Assembly (NCBI GenBank): GCA_023055505.1 | Contig: JALIRH010000018.1 | Location: forward strand, 11,454,146 to 11,518,145 | DNA: 64,000 bases | Direction of reading: 5' to 3' | DNA from: Callipepla californica brunnescens | Lineage: Eukaryota > Chordata > Aves > Galliformes > Odontophoridae | In this document: positions 37,523 through 50,424 of the stretch, one piece after another | Position numbering within the stretch: the stretch's first letter is position 1 | Layout of the letters: the number at the start of each line of letters is the position of its first letter | Notes under the pieces: generated by a model | Databases searched by the model: none | Told to the model about the DNA's origin: nothing | The model's input: only the letters and a program-made list of their open reading frames with translations | Translations under genes and position numbers: made by a program

Positions 37523-38682
37523 GATCTGAGTTCTCATCTAGGACAAGTGAGATTAAAAAGAACAAGGCATTAAATAAATAAATAAAATAAAACAGAATAA
37601 ATACATACAAAGTTTGTGACATACCAGAAAATCTGTTATCATCTTTGGTTTTCTAGCCTGTGTCTTAAAAAGAAAAGTTGCCTATGGCTGAAATTACTCA
37701 GTAAAGACAACAAACATGGCATGACCATTCCATTCACATTATTCAACATACTAATTGTATTTTGAACTAGCTGGCCTCTAGCAGCGTTTCAGGGTTTGCA
37801 TCATCTCTAAGGACAGACAGACTTGCCCAAGTATCATTTGTGACAGGCAAAGCCTTGATTCCAAAAGATTTTAAATGATTCTACAATAATAACGTAATGA
37901 TCCCATGGTTAATTCAGATAAGTCCAAAGGAATTCATAATCAAGGGCTATTTGCCTCGTTCATACACAACCCGTTGTACAAAGGTAACATTTTATAATTA
38001 AAAAAATGCCAATTATAATAGTAAATGTCAGTCCCAATTAACATGAAAATGATAAACAGAAAACTGAGGAAAATACATGCTACCCATAATGTTGACATCT
38101 TTCATCTGTGAGAGTAGCCCACTGAGGGGCAGAACAGATAGCTGTATTCAATAAACTCTTAAATAATCAGAATTTGCAAGCTAGAGCTCTTAGAAACCTA
38201 AACAGCTGCACAGACATAAAGTGCACTGGCTGCCATTTGAGAGCTTGTTTCCATATCAAACTTGAAAGCGAACATAAGTTCATTTGGATTCTGTGTGACC
38301 TTATCAAGTCACACCTCAAATCATGTAACCTTCACCATGACTTCACCATGATTTTATTTATTTATTTATCTGTTTATCTATCAGTCCTCTGGTGATCTAA
38401 AACTCAGCTATGGTGACTACTCTTTGCAAGTTAAGTAGGAATAACCGTGTTGTCCATTGAGAGTTAAGCCACAACTTCCTTGGAAGTCCTCTGAAATTAT
38501 TTATCAGTAATATTCATTACTAAGCTGAAGTTGCGGTATTGTATTACTGTGCACACTATGATCTCTCAAATTGCAAAGTTCAACCCTTGCAGAGACACAA
38601 AACTAACAGTGTCAATGCAATCTGTTATTTTACATTTCAAGGAATCTAAATTCAATAAATTATTTATCTAATTTATCATCTG
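37523..38682. other. AT-rich unique DNA
   Basis: No gene is recognised. Short AATA/AAAT repeats lie near 37571-37592 and TTTA repeats near 38354-38372. Confidence 0.55.
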
Positions 38683-39263
38683 TGTTGCTTTAACAGTCAA
38701 TAGGCAACTTAGCTCTGACATGCTGCTCTCTCCCTCTCCCTCTTCAATAGTACAGAGGGAGAAAATATGATGGAAAACAAAATAAAAGAAAGGTTTAAGA
38801 TAGGAGCAATTTAATGAAATGAAAACAAAACAAAATGACAACAACAAAGCAGAAGAAAAAAATATTGCAGTATTATTTCATTCTTCCTTACATCAAAAAG
38901 TGATGTCTAGACACTTCTGAGGAAGGAGTGCACATAGCAGTTACTTGGGAAGACCAGCATTTTCACAATAAGAGTATACACTTCTCCCATCCTTACCTCA
39001 GGTTTTATTACTAAGCACGTTACCATAAGGTATGGAATATCCTTTTTATCAGCTAGAATCAGCTGTCCATTCCCCATCTCTTGCTCATCCCCATCCTACT
39101 AGTTCTGGTGGAGAGGAGAGAGTCTTGAAGCTGTCCATTCTGGTAATTGCTCTCAGCAATTGACGAAACATGGTTGCTATGTCAATGCCATTCTATCTGC
39201 AAATATGGGACAGTATGGGCTGCTGCTGGGAAAGTCAACTCCATTCCGGTCAGACAGAGTACA
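38683..39263 (-). mobile_element. Diverged avian ERV LTR (-)
   Basis: Inverted match over its whole length to an LTR family abundant in birds, recognised from memory. The left end has 'tgttgctttaacagtcaata' and a 'gctgctctctccctctccc' stretch, then 'agaaaggtttaagatagg' and 'agcaatttaatgaaatg'. The middle has 'taaggtatggaatatcc' and 'agaatcagctgtccattcc'. The right end has 'ctgctgggaaagtcaactcc' and ends ..gagtaca. Ends are TG...CA as expected for an LTR. No internal retroviral genes flank it, so it looks like a solo LTR. No clear TSD remains. Confidence 0.7.
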
Positions 39264-42200
39264 TTATTCTAAAAAAATAGCTATCAAAAAAGGAGGAGAC
39301 AAAGTGTTTTTAAAATACTGAACCATATATTACTCAAAATGTGTAGGAAAATTATATTCACACTTAGTTAACTTTGAACAGAATATAGCATATCTTACCT
39401 ACCTTGACAACTGATTGAGCAGAGGTAAACTGCAATTTTTTCCATGTTTGGACTTGATGAGTGCACTTTTAGAGGTGGGCTAAAGTGGTCTTTAGTGAAT
39501 CAGTCAAAGAGTGATAGAAACCAAGCAGCTTTACCTGACTGTCTTGTAAATTCAGTGAGTGATCAAGGGCTATCAAGAGGCAATAACTGCACTTGATCAT
39601 AGTGGATTGTTTTCACTGACCTTGTCAGCTGCATTAAAGGACTAAGTAGGAAACGATAAATGCTAAAAGGATCAAAGATAAGTTGGCAGAAAGGAAAAGA
39701 GAGAGCCATAAATCACTCTTGCAAAAACATAATTTTGTAGGCAGCAGCTGTGATAGTTGCTTACTAACCTTTTGAAGTGCTTATACCATAATCCTACAAA
39801 ACTTCCCTTCTGCTTGCTGTACCCAACAATGACCTCTCATATAAAATACATGTAACAAGTTCTGGGTAGATACTATCTTTTTTATGTGATTGGACTAAGC
39901 CTTATGGGATGCAGCTTTGATATCTATAACTGTTGATACAATAAAATAACAATATCATAAATTTATTAATAATATGAGATCACAAAGGACAGGTGATTAA
40001 AAATTAAACCTGTTGTTGGGGATCATATTTTCACACAAGTCATCATTTTTAACAGGACAGTATGATGCATCTTTCTTATAGCTGTGTAGAGCACACTGTC
40101 TGTGTTGTCATTTAACACAAAATCTGGGTACTTTTTAGATTGCTGATCTTACATCTCTCCCTCCCTTTTCCAGGCTGTTAAACATGTTTGTGACACAGAA
40201 GCCAAACAGACTACACAAGCTTGACTTTTCATTACTTCACATAGATTTAATACAGCTGTAAATCAAAGCAATGGAGCCATAAAAATAAAATAAAATGTGG
40301 TTAAATAAGTGTGCTTAGTTTCATTTACTGCATATAGCTGTATTAATTTTGAATGTGTGTACTGTGATGATGTTCAAAGACTCCTGTGAAAGACAGGACC
40401 TTCTCCAGAGAGTTTACATTCTAAATGTCACAGAAGTAGATGAAAGGTGAGAAAGATGTGACCTATAAATAAATGAAGATGATGATGACTGACACAGTAT
40501 TATTTATTAAATGTTTGTTGTTGTTACTTTTCCCTAGATAACACATCATTACAAACTAACTGTAAATAATTAGCAGAAAAACATTTTGGCAGATGAGACT
40601 TTAAATGCTGTAATAGATCCTCTCTAGGTCAGTGGAATATTTTGGCAATAAGAACTTTGATAGCACTAATGGAAGTCCACCTGAGCCTCTCCTGATGATA
40701 ATACTACCAGCAGACACACTGATAAATTATAATGGGCACAGCAGCAGCAGCCACTCCAGAAACATCCTTAAAGTGAATTTCCTTTAATGGCTGGGAAGAC
40801 AAATGGCTCACATTTTATCACTGGATTCCTCCTCTTTCAGAAAATTGCCAATAAACTTCCTGTCCTTAGCTGAAGATCTGGCAGCAGCTTAGACATAACA
40901 AATTTAACCCATTCAGTGGCCTTCATCTGTTTATTTATGTCAGTTATTTGTTCAAGATCTTCTTAAATCAACCAATCTTATGTCTTTTCATTTCCAAAAT
41001 TAAGATAATTTGTTTCTTAAATAGCTCATAGACTGAAGTAGTGTTTCTGAAGAGGTCGTACTCCTGTAAAGTTGTTATTCAGAAGTGGTTACCTGTACAG
41101 TAAGCACCTAAATTCAGAGGTACTTCTGTTCCCAGTGTGCCTCTGGTTGTGCGTCCAGACTTCCCAGATTCAGACAGTTTGTACCTAAATCTGCAAAGCT
41201 AGAACACTAGAGGGTTAGCTGTGGGCACAAAACCAAATATCACCAAATTTCTATGGCTTAATGAGCTACCTTGCATTGTCTGAGTTTGTTGCGTGACTCA
41301 TTAGGACTCTGATTTTCTTTAGTATAACAAATAGCTGCAACTTCCACATTACTCCACAGTATCACATTGTTTGCTCTTGTTCAGCTGCTGATGACTATCC
41401 TGACAGCCAGTGTGGCTGAACAAATATTCCTTTTCTCCTGCAGATTAAACTCCTATTCTCTGTTTATTTAATCTAGTCTGTTGCCTTATATTAAGTGGCT
41501 AACACATTCCCAAACTCTTTTTCTGCTGGTTTAATTTTGAAGAATGATGCTAAAGTTAGTTTCTCTGATGTTTGTCTTTAAAGTTTGTCTTTAAAGTTTG
41601 TCTTTAGCTCTTTTAAATACAAACTAAAGCACATTACTGGGAATCTATATGAAAAAGAATTGCCCAACTCTTGGGATGGGGTATTATCATGGTGATGAAT
41701 AGATATCTCAGCTGACAGGCAGAATTTGACAGTGCCCTCATACCCTGGCGTCTGACACCTACATTCTCTAAGTGGTTCTTGTGAAAATCTCTGCCAAAGA
41801 CAATAATGCTTCCAAAATTGCCCTGTCTCTATATAAGTGCTCTTTTTGTTCAAGCATTCACTGATAGAATTTAAGAGACTAAACCAAGGCTTTTGCTAGT
41901 CTCAGGAGTATCAACAATGTGTTCTCAAAAGATTGCAGTATAGTAAAGGTTAAATTATATAGAACGTACTCCCCACATTCATGCTAAAACTGTACTTAGG
42001 GAAGCAAAAGAAACACAATTATTTTGGCTAGGAAAAGTGTGAATGATATAATCCAGTGAGAGAGGCATTTATAAATGGATATAACTACCTACTACTGAGA
42101 CCATCTTTATGCTGCAGAGAAAAATAATTTCAATACTTCTGATCTTCTAATTGTCTTTTTGTTGTCCAAAAGTGGGAGATTTTCTAACAACTTCCAAGAA

Positions 42201-43165
42201 TGATTTTTGCAAAAATCTTGCTTGCCTTTTGAAACTTAGAGGTATACTGTTCTTTTGAAGTTCACTGGTTTGCAAGAAGTGTCTTACAGACCACCAGTTG
42301 TCAAAGGAGTTACCTGCAGAGCTATTATGTTTGGCTTTGAACACTGAGATCCTTAACACTGTGGCTGCAGGTGAAATCTACATTGCTGAAGTGAGCTGGC
42401 TTATGAATCAGTGTGAACTGTGGCATTAGCGTCAGGTATTTAGAGGCTGTATTTCATTTCTCTTTGCTTTCATTTAATGGCATTTCTATTCCTCCTGTGA
42501 TGTTCAAGTGGTGTCAAAGATGTACATGTATACTGTTAGGCTATTTTACTCTTTTTTCTTGTATGGAGTTAGGCGCATTCTTTTCTACAATCCTTAAGTT
42601 ATACTATAAATAATTCTTTCTAATATTAATAACTTCAGAGTAGCACTTTAAAACTGGGAAGGTTAGACAGAGCTTGTAAGTTCTGACTTCAAGGCACTTA
42701 ACATTTGTATCTAATATAATACAGAATGGAAACTAGCCTCTGGTAAGCTCAGTCTATCATATCAATGTAAATTATCAAGGTATCAAAGCAAGTTTGTCAA
42801 GATCAAATTAAGATTTCTATGGATATGTAGGGCAAACTGAAATTTCAGCGTTCACATGAATGTTACATGGATTTCCTCTGAAAGTATTAATCTGAATCAA
42901 AATGTAACCATACATTTTTTTTTAATTGGTTAATTATACAGCATAGACTAATTAGGCTTATTACTGAAGAAAATGCTGTTTTGTCTGTTTGCTTGTTGTA
43001 GAAGCTTAATGTTATTAATCCATACAATATAAGGAACTTGTTTGCATTTTGTCTGTATATTGCTACATGACGGTCCATCCTTTAAATGTACAGCTCTAAA
43101 TGATAGCAGGAAAGTAAAGTATGACTATGCATAGGGATTGCCTTGGTTCATTATCATGTAAGTAT
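39264..43165. other. AT-rich unique DNA, nothing recognised
   Basis: No gene or transposon is recognised in 3.9 kb. A 13-bp unit is repeated about three times at 41571-41606 (listed separately). Confidence 0.55.
41571..41606. repeat. 13-bp tandem repeat, about 2.8 copies
   Basis: The unit tttgtctttaaag occurs twice in full, and a third copy stops after tttgtcttta. The copies are identical over their shared length. Confidence 0.95.
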
Positions 43166-43820
43166 CACAGAAACATAGAATATCCTGAGTAGAAAGACTC
43201 TGACATAGATCACTGAACCCAGATCCTGGTTCCACACTGAACCACCCAAAATTCTAACCATACTTCTGAGAGTGCTGTCCAAACTCTTCTTGAAGAGTAC
43301 TCTTCTGATTGGCTTGGTGTCATTACCATTTCCCTGGGAAGAATGTTTTAGTGCCCAACCACACTCTGGTGAAGAACCTTTTCCTAACACACAACTTGAC
43401 ACACCATCCCTGATGGAGCTCCATGCTGTTCTCTTGGGTTCAGTTGTTGTCACCAAAGAACAGAGATCAGTGCTACCCCTCTGCTCCCGTTGTGAGGAGC
43501 TGTAGGTTGTCATGAGGCCTCCCCTCACTCTCCTCTGCTCTGGGCTGAAAACAAACCAAGTGACTTTAGTCATTCTTCATACATCTCATCCTCTAGACCC
43601 TTCATCATCTTTATAGCCCTCCTTTGGATGCTTTCCAATAATTTTATGTTCTAATAGTTTTATATTGTGGCATCCAAATCTTCACACCATGCTCGAAGTG
43701 AGGCTATACCAGCAGAGAGGGACGTACCCTTCCCTAGACCAGCTGGCAGGGCTGTGACCCCAGGGTATGATTAGCCCTTTTGTCTACAATGATCTCAATC
43801 CTTGCACAGTCGATGAGATA
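43166..43820 (-). mobile_element. CR1 LINE (-), diverged 3' part
   Basis: Inverted CR1 from its 3' terminus (tcacagaaacatagaatatc, then 'cctgagtagaaagactc') through the 3' UTR ('gaagaaccttttcctaacac') into the end of ORF2. The ORF2 part includes 'gaggcctcccctcactctcc' near 43517, 'cttcatcatctttatagccc' near 43600, and 'catgctcgaagtgaggctat' near 43690. Divergence is substantial. The sequence resembles a different CR1 subfamily from the 6-8 kb copy. A 139-codon minus-strand frame across it is chance read-through, not ORF2. The 5' boundary is uncertain. Confidence 0.85.
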
Positions 43821-44260
43821 CTGTGGCTTGCTGGCAAAATTCACAAGTAGAGCAAATTTTCACACGTCCAGAATATATTTCAAAGAAATACTCCACACAG
43901 GCTTTTTACATTTTTCTCACCATGCAAAATGAAAAAAAAACAAACAAAACCACATGACATTAATTTCATTATTTACTTATTAATGGCTGAGGGATATTTT
44001 GAAGAAGGACACTACAGAAATTATGTTATTGTGATGGTGTCAGATATTGATAGGGAGGAAGATGGTTTTATTTTCAAATCAAAGGAAGTACCCCATTTCA
44101 AATGATCGTGAATGCAAATTGAGCGTGTGCAAGAAATGGAATGAGTTTCTAGTTTATTGTCATCAGTGACAGCCCATGAAGTTTATTTTGTGTGAAATAA
44201 CGTTAGGGAAGCTCAGATAACTGATAAAACTGAAGAAGGACTTCACATAATAAAGATGTA
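43821..44260. other. AT-rich spacer, nothing recognised
   Basis: No feature is seen. Confidence 0.5.
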
Positions 44261-44725
44261 TGAGGGCTGATTCAAAAGTAATGCCTCCTATTTTATTATG
44301 TTGGCCTACAATTTGTTTCTGCCATGCAATCTATGGCAGCATACGGGCAGTCTGACAAAACTGCATCTCACATGGAAGTGTATATGAAGCAGAGGTCTAT
44401 CAGTTAATACAGAAAAAAATAATGTGTCCACTGATGCTAACGTTCATCAATGCTTGCTGAATGTTTCTGGAAAAAAAACAGTGCATGTGCGAACAGTAGA
44501 GCAGTGCACTTCATCACTAGCAACAGCTCCTCTAGTGCAGATTTTTGATGATCTCAACAGGAAGGCTCTTGTTCATAGCTGTTCAAAACATACAGCTAAT
44601 GGTCGTGAATGTTGAAAAAACAGGCTTTTGTAGATGAGAATTTGCTCAATCAGTGTTATGCTCTTTGTATCTACTTGAATTTCTATGGAAATAAAGGGGA
44701 GGCATTACTTTCCGAGAAACTCTGG
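44261..44725 (+). mobile_element. Galluhop-type mariner copy (+), TA-flanked
   Basis: Sense-oriented with a recognisable 5' end (tgagggctgattcaaaag, then taatgcctcctattttatt) and 3' end (gaggcattactttccgagaa, then actctgg). It is flanked by TA at 44259-44260 and 44726-44727. The internal order is kept ('cagtctgacaaaact', 'catggaagtgtatatgaag', 'aggctcttgttcatagc', 'tttgtagatgagaatttgc'). At about 465 bp it is the shortest full-ended copy here. The ggatgttgg / gtagaggttgaacc block present in the 29.4 and 56.7 kb copies is missing, so it has an extra deletion near its 5' end. Confidence 0.9.
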
Positions 44726-44727
44726 TA

Positions 44728-45479
44728 GTTTTCTTTTTACTATTGGGTCTTGTGGTTCAAAACAGCAAAGGCTAAGCTTGTAAGATCTCAGTAGGGATCT
44801 CAGTAATTGAGATAATGTCAGTTAGAGACCACGACCAAATTTGATTCTTAAATAAAGAAAAACGAAACGAACTGTATTAATGACTATAATGTCAGATCCA
44901 TATTCTAGTCTAGAGGTTAGATTTTAAAGAGCATACTGATAAATGCTGAACGGTTGAGAAAACCCTTGCAAGGATGAATCACAGGCTGTAAAATATGTCT
45001 TGTAGGATACTAAGGCAAAAGATACTAAGGCAAATTAATATAACTATTTCAACAATAAGAAGTTTGGAAGGTTGACGAATCATGATCCGTAAAGTATGTA
45101 AGTTGCAAAACGAAGTTAATAACACATGGCTCTTAAATTTAATAGACAAAGTCAAAGTGAAGTCCAATATTTCAAGACTATGTGTCAGGAACATGATTTT
45201 GACAGTAAGAACAACTACATACTGGTAAAATTTATTCAGATGTAGAGTCTGTACAACTTTTAATACTTACTCTTTTTAATTAATAATAATGATAATAATA
45301 ACAATAATAGTAATAGTAAATAAAAAGGAAAATCTTGATTGCTATAGTTCAAGATAACATTATGTAACATTAATGAAAAGTATACCTGGTCAAATACTTA
45401 GTCAACATATTAAAGATCTCTGTAGAGAATCACAATGGTCTCTTACACCTTTGACTTTATGCAAGGAGAGTGCAGAAAC
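44728..45479. other. AT-rich spacer with (ATA)n
   Basis: No gene is recognised. An ataata-rich trinucleotide tract with interruptions lies at about 45281-45322. Confidence 0.55.
45281..45322. repeat. Interrupted (ATA)n / (TAATAG)n tract
   Basis: Repeated taa/ata trinucleotides with g and c interruptions, read directly. Confidence 0.9.
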
Positions 45480-46020
45480 TACATTCACTCATCCAGACGT
45501 ACTGGGCTTATGTGGTGCAGGGCATGACTCTGGGGGCCGAAGGGTGGGCCCCATGATAAGGAGACGTGTTGGGGTGCTGCTGGGAGAGTTGCAGACTGTG
45601 GGAAGCCTACACAGGATAAGTTCAGGAAGGATCCTCATGGAGTAGGAGCACATAGTGATCACTGGCAAAGATGAAGCATTATGGTCAGGCTGCAGCCCCC
45701 ATTCCCCGTTCCCATGCACCTCTTGGGAGGAGTAAGTAGGAGAGGGTGGATAGTAGGAGAGGTGTTTATACTTTGCTTTCAGTTTTCACTGCTCTAGTCT
45801 GTTATCAGTAAGAATAAATATATAAATAAATAAAAATAATTGAACTCACTATTCTGAGTCTGTTTAGCCTGCGATAGTAACTGGTAAGTGATCATTTTGT
45901 CCTCATCAAGCCACAACCATTTTCATCATATTTTCTCTCCCTCTTCTATTAATGATGGAGCATGAGTGAGCAGCTGTGTTGCGCTACAGGTATGCTTTGC
46001 CACTGGATGGGATCAGCACA
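45480..46020 (+). mobile_element. Diverged avian ERV LTR (+)
   Basis: Same general LTR family as the copy at 16.7-17.4 kb, but in the opposite orientation. Sense-strand markers are 'atggtcaggctgcagcccc' followed by cattccccgttccc near 45680-45715, 'ttttcactgctctagtctg' near 45783, the A-rich poly(A)-signal zone with aataaa at about 45813, and 'ttctgagtctgtttagcctg' followed by cgatagtaactgg near 45851-45885. The end is ..gatcagcaca at 46020. The upstream boundary is only approximate. Overlapping open frames on both strands at 45.37-45.72 kb are compositional and are not genes. Confidence 0.65.
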
Positions 46021-46590
46021 AAAATCACAAACATCAAGTTAAAGAAGTGCATTTAGTTTAAGTTTAAAGCAATGAGATAAGAAGTGAAATGATATAGCAA
46101 GAATAAAACAGAACAAGGCAATGCACCTAACCATTACTACTTGAGGACAGCTATGGTAATTAAGAAACATATATCACCAATTGCCCTAATATTTTTCCAT
46201 CATCTAGACTGGAATTCACAGGGGAATCGTTGTTGCAGCAAGGATTTGGAGAGCCTGTCCTGTCAACTGGGAGGTCCTGTGCAGTGAGTCCACTCATAGT
46301 TGAATTCTCCAACTTCCCCAACTTCTCTAAAAGAGTGTCCAGTTTTTATACTGTTGAGCAAATATGTTTTCATGACAGTTAAGCAGAAACATCTGGTTTC
46401 ATTCTCCCTCTTGGATTCCACCTCAAGTTCGTCCAGGGCTCAAGGAGGAACGAAGGAAGTTTGTGTACTAGTAAGCCTTGACACTCTGCTTCTGAACAAG
46501 AAAAGGTTAATACATTCTCGTAACACTTTATCTAAGCTACATCACTGGCTAATTTTTTGTCCAAGATACATATTTTGCTAATGATCATAC
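46021..46590. other. Possible decayed LTR-like repeat, unassigned
   Basis: Composition and phrases such as 'ttcacaggggaatcgttgtt', 'ctgtcaactgggaggtcctg' and 'actagtaagccttgacactc' look like dispersed-repeat rather than unique AT-rich DNA. The block lies directly after an LTR end. I could not name a family, and there is no primer-binding site of the usual tgg-type at the LTR boundary, so it is probably not the internal part of that element. Confidence 0.25.
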
Positions 46591-49284
46591 ATATTTTGCT
46601 ATTGATCAGATACTGATAATATGTAACACTTGAGTTGTGGGATTAATCTAGAGGTCAACTTTGGTTAGAGGCTTCCTGTTCAGGTCTTAGCACTTCAAGG
46701 TGTTTGATGACAACACCAAAACTGAAGCATTGGCTGTGTTGAAGGGATGTCTGTATCTCCATTATTAAATTTAAGGTTATGTATCATTTGCATATTTCTA
46801 TATTTTGCTATCTAAAAAAAATAATTAACTAGATGAAATGATCTTAATGAACTATCCACACCTATGGATTTTTTTTGTGAAATTATTTTTCAAAACGAGA
46901 AACTAACACATACATTTTGGTAAAAAATAATAATCATAATTAAAAAAAAAAAGCCATGGGGAATGCAACTAGAATGAACTTGAAAGTCAGGTACTTATCG
47001 TGGCAAACATCTTATCTTTGGCAATCTATACTAAGTATTAGTTGTCATCATACTTCACTCTGAAGTGATCAGATTGATCGTGCAAGTGGGACTTGTCATT
47101 GTATTTGTGATTTACATGGCATGTGGCATCATAGACGACAAAGTATTTCACTTAGTTATAAATAAAAAAAATCTGAATTTGAAAATATAGGTGTGATTTT
47201 TGCTAACCTGTGACAATACAGATCAAACTCTTATTACCAAAATGTAGGGATATTAATCCCATAGGAAACATTTATTTCTTGAACTGTAGAAAACAGCAAT
47301 TTGGGGCTTTTTATGTACACTTGCTATGTACCCTAAACCCTAACATTTTGCATGTTCATTTCAAAGATGCCTGTTGGTGTTTTTTTTTTTCCAGTCTACC
47401 TAGTGGAATTATTGGACTCATTCTACTTCCTTTTAATTCTCTTCTGTTCTGTAGTTTGACCTTAAATTCTTCAGCAATTCTCATTTAATTGAAGTCTTAG
47501 GAAGAACAATACTTAACTGCCTTTTATCACCTTTGTACCCATGAAGTGAAGTCATCCAGTGACTTGAGTAGAAAATTCCTTGTGGATTTCAATCCACTTA
47601 AGATATGCCTTCTGAACCTTGAAGCTAGTGAAATAATCCATTCCAACTTCATAAAATGTATCTGGACAGTTTCCTTGCTGATGCACCTTTGCATAAGAAC
47701 AAAAGGATGGAAATTGGTATTTTAAATATTTGAGTAAGATAACCAAGCAAACAGTGTAGAGAGGCAACAAGTCAATAATTGTTTACGCAGTTGTAGAAAG
47801 CTCCTCTTGCTCAAGTTTGTATTCTGAATATGAATTGTTGGATTGAGTAGTTAGCCAAACAAACAAACATTTGAGAGGGACTTTTTTAAAATGAATATCT
47901 TTAGGCTTCAAAGCATCAGTACACAATATGCCGCTATACCTGGTTTTAAAATGTATGTGTAAATTTTACAGTGATTGGACATGGAAGATCAAATAATGCC
48001 TCAGTCTGACTGACACAGGAGGAGATTTCTTGGGACAGCAGAGTTTGGCCTGTCTTCAGTCAGACTGCCGAGCACTGTGATTTCTTTAGATTTCACAAGT
48101 TACAAGTAGATTCAGTTTGAGTTAACACTAGAATACAATGCCTCCTTGTAAGAAGTGGCGGTATTACTTAGCAAGTGGTATTCTTTCTGAATGATTGCTC
48201 CTGGACTCCTGTTTGGTGTTATAATTATGCAGTAGACTGCTGTAGATTCCCTCCCAAATAAACCAGAAGTTCCAATTGTACATTCATTTTTTCCAGAGTT
48301 GGAGGGGAAAAGTGCGTTCCAATATTCTGACCTTTACTTAAAGCCTTTGGTCATATCCTTGAACAGAATCTAGGGAGAGTTTAGTTTTATTGTTGTGTTT
48401 GTGCATATTTAGGACATAGCTGCAAGCCTCAGTTACAAATCTAACACATAATCCTTTATTAATTTGTAATAAATTGCCTTCTGATATTCTTACACAGGTG
48501 GGAAATCATTAGTCAGATTAACTAGTGCGTACTTTAATATCCTCCAAATTTATCTTGTAAAAAGCATCAAAATAAAGACTGTCCTGCAAAATTTAGGACA
48601 GATGGCAGTGCAAGATGACATCTTTTCTAAATGTGTCAGAATGTTCACTCAGTCAAGCAACATGATTTGTTGCACATTCCGGGTGTGTTATTAAAATAAC
48701 AAAAGCAGTAAAACTCACTTGCATGAACACCTGCTGCTAGAGTCACTTAAAATAAGTAAGGCAAAACATATAATTAAGTAATGTAAAAATAATTAATGTA
48801 CTGGCAAGTAACTGTTTAATGTGGCTATTGCACTGTTTTAAATGTTTTAAGTCAGTGAGTGACTTGACTAAAATTCAAAACATTTAAAAGTTCCCTTCCT
48901 AAGTGATGCTGAAGTGATCTCGGTATGACACTTTATACTTTACAACAAGGCAGTATATGAGAACAGACACATAACAGGCCTGCTGCTGCCTGTGAAACAG
49001 TACCTTTATATCAGATAGTACATATTCGTATACCAGTTGAAACAGGAAAGCATAGAAGTGATTGATATGTCTACTACTGCCGACAGAATTGAAATTTGAG
49101 AAAACAAAGCACTATCTGCTCTGCTCTGTGAATCTGTTGTGGTGGTAGAAACAAAGTATCTACAACTGAAGAGCTGCTGATAATATTTATTATACCAGCA
49201 GTTGAAAATGTCAAAGACAAATCTAACCTATGCCCTGTGACAGGAAGTCTCATCGAGGCATGGATAGGATTTTTGTTCCAAATG
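46591..49284. other. AT-rich unique DNA
   Basis: No gene or transposon is recognised. It contains a T run at about 47379-47390 and a 12-bp inverted repeat at 48002-48067 (listed separately). Confidence 0.55.
48002..48067. repeat. Inverted repeat, 12-bp perfect arms
   Basis: cagtctgactga at 48002-48013 and its exact reverse complement tcagtcagactg at 48056-48067, separated by 42 bp. With one bulged base the pairing extends about four more positions inward (caca/tgtc side). Confidence 0.85.
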
Positions 49285-49367
49285 ATGTGGTCTAGAGTAG
49301 TCATAGGCATGGAATGATGGTTGAACTAGATGATCTTTCCAATCTTAATGATTCTGTGGTTCTATGG
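49285..49367 (+). mobile_element. CR1 3' end remnant (+)
   Basis: The terminal CR1 segment 'atgatggttgaactagatga' is followed by tctttccaatcttaatg and 'attctgtggttctatgg'. It is too short to carry coding sequence. Confidence 0.75.
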
Positions 49368-49779
49368 AATAATGAAAAAAATGTTCAAGACTCCTTTGTT
49401 TTGTTCATTGCCTACTTGGATAATTCAGCCAGTACTCACCTGTCCTGAGCTCAGGGCCTCACACTCTGGGTAATGTTGATGGCTGTTACTGAACTGATCA
49501 AAGGAACATGTTGAGAACTGAAACAGGGCGTATTTGTCAAAGGCCTGAGCACATATTTGCTACACCATCCCTAGTCTGAAACTATACACAGGAAACGAAC
49601 CACAGACTGCGTTGCAGTACTGAGCAATAACCACAGGGCCCTACTCCAGCCCTTACGCTTGACCTTCACAATAATGGCTAGCTAACTCAAATATCAATGT
49701 TAAATAACCAATCTACTTATGAAATATATATATTTAAAATGACAGGGTACTGGGCAACGTCGTTTTTGTATGGGAGTAA
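49368..49779. other. Transition into CpG island
   Basis: CpG-poor flank of the island. A (TA)n/AT-rich patch at about 49720-49740 lies just upstream of the sharp rise in CpG at about 49757. No feature is recognised. Confidence 0.5.
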
Positions 49780-50127
49780 GGAGAACAGCAGCAAAAGACT
49801 TCGGCGATCGATGCGCAATTATACCACTAGCTCAACGTAAAATCGGACGGGTGAATTCAGGCTGGCAGCGGAGAAAGCCCCGTCTTCAAGGGTTAACCAC
49901 GGCTGCGCTTGCCGTACGCGATGGTGATGCGGCGGAGCGGCGGTGGGCAAGGTGTGAGCCCCGGCACTCCCTCCGCCGCCGCACGGTTCTCGCTCCGCGT
50001 AGCCGTGCCCACCTGTTCCGCCCCCGGGCCCGGCCGCCGCCGCTCGGCGCGAGGATGCGATGCTCCTCGCAAGAGGCTGGGGATGGAGATACGGTTTCTG
50101 TAGTGATGGGGCAGACTGCGGAGAGCT

Positions 50128-50169
50128 ATTGGCTGCCGGCTTTGTAAATTTCATTCAGTTTGGTCCAAT
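50128..50169 (+). promoter_or_regulatory. Paired CCAAT boxes
   Basis: An inverted CCAAT (attgg, 50128-50132, in gagctattggctgcc) and a direct CCAAT (50165-50169, in ttggtccaatagcagg) lie 32 bp apart, just upstream of the presumed first exon. Paired CCAAT boxes about three helical turns apart are typical NF-Y-type promoter architecture. The roles are inferred from sequence only. Confidence 0.5.
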
Positions 50170-50424
50170 AGCAGGAGGAGAGCGCCTGGTACAGCCTGGA
50201 CCTCTCTCTCCCGCTCCCTCCCCGCTCGCCTTGCCTTGCAGATCAGCCTCCACGGCTCGGGCTCTGCATAGGCAATCACAGCCCCTGCTCGCAGACCCAA
50301 CTCTCCCTCTCGCACCAATTGCAATGAATTTTCTGCCTGAATGTAGGTCGCTGACAGCCGAGAGCACGAGTTTCCTTCACATCCAGCGCCGTTTTATTTC
50401 CTGTTGATATTTTTCATTTTTCTT

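Noticed and set aside
42147..42359. 70-codon minus-strand frame with moderately protein-like composition
   Set aside because: No recognisable family, no paired splice sites that would define an exon, and length within chance range.
43154..43573. 139-codon minus-strand open frame
   Set aside because: It lies in the inverted CR1 3' UTR/ORF2-end region and does not read as CR1 ORF2. It is chance read-through in GC-richer repeat DNA.
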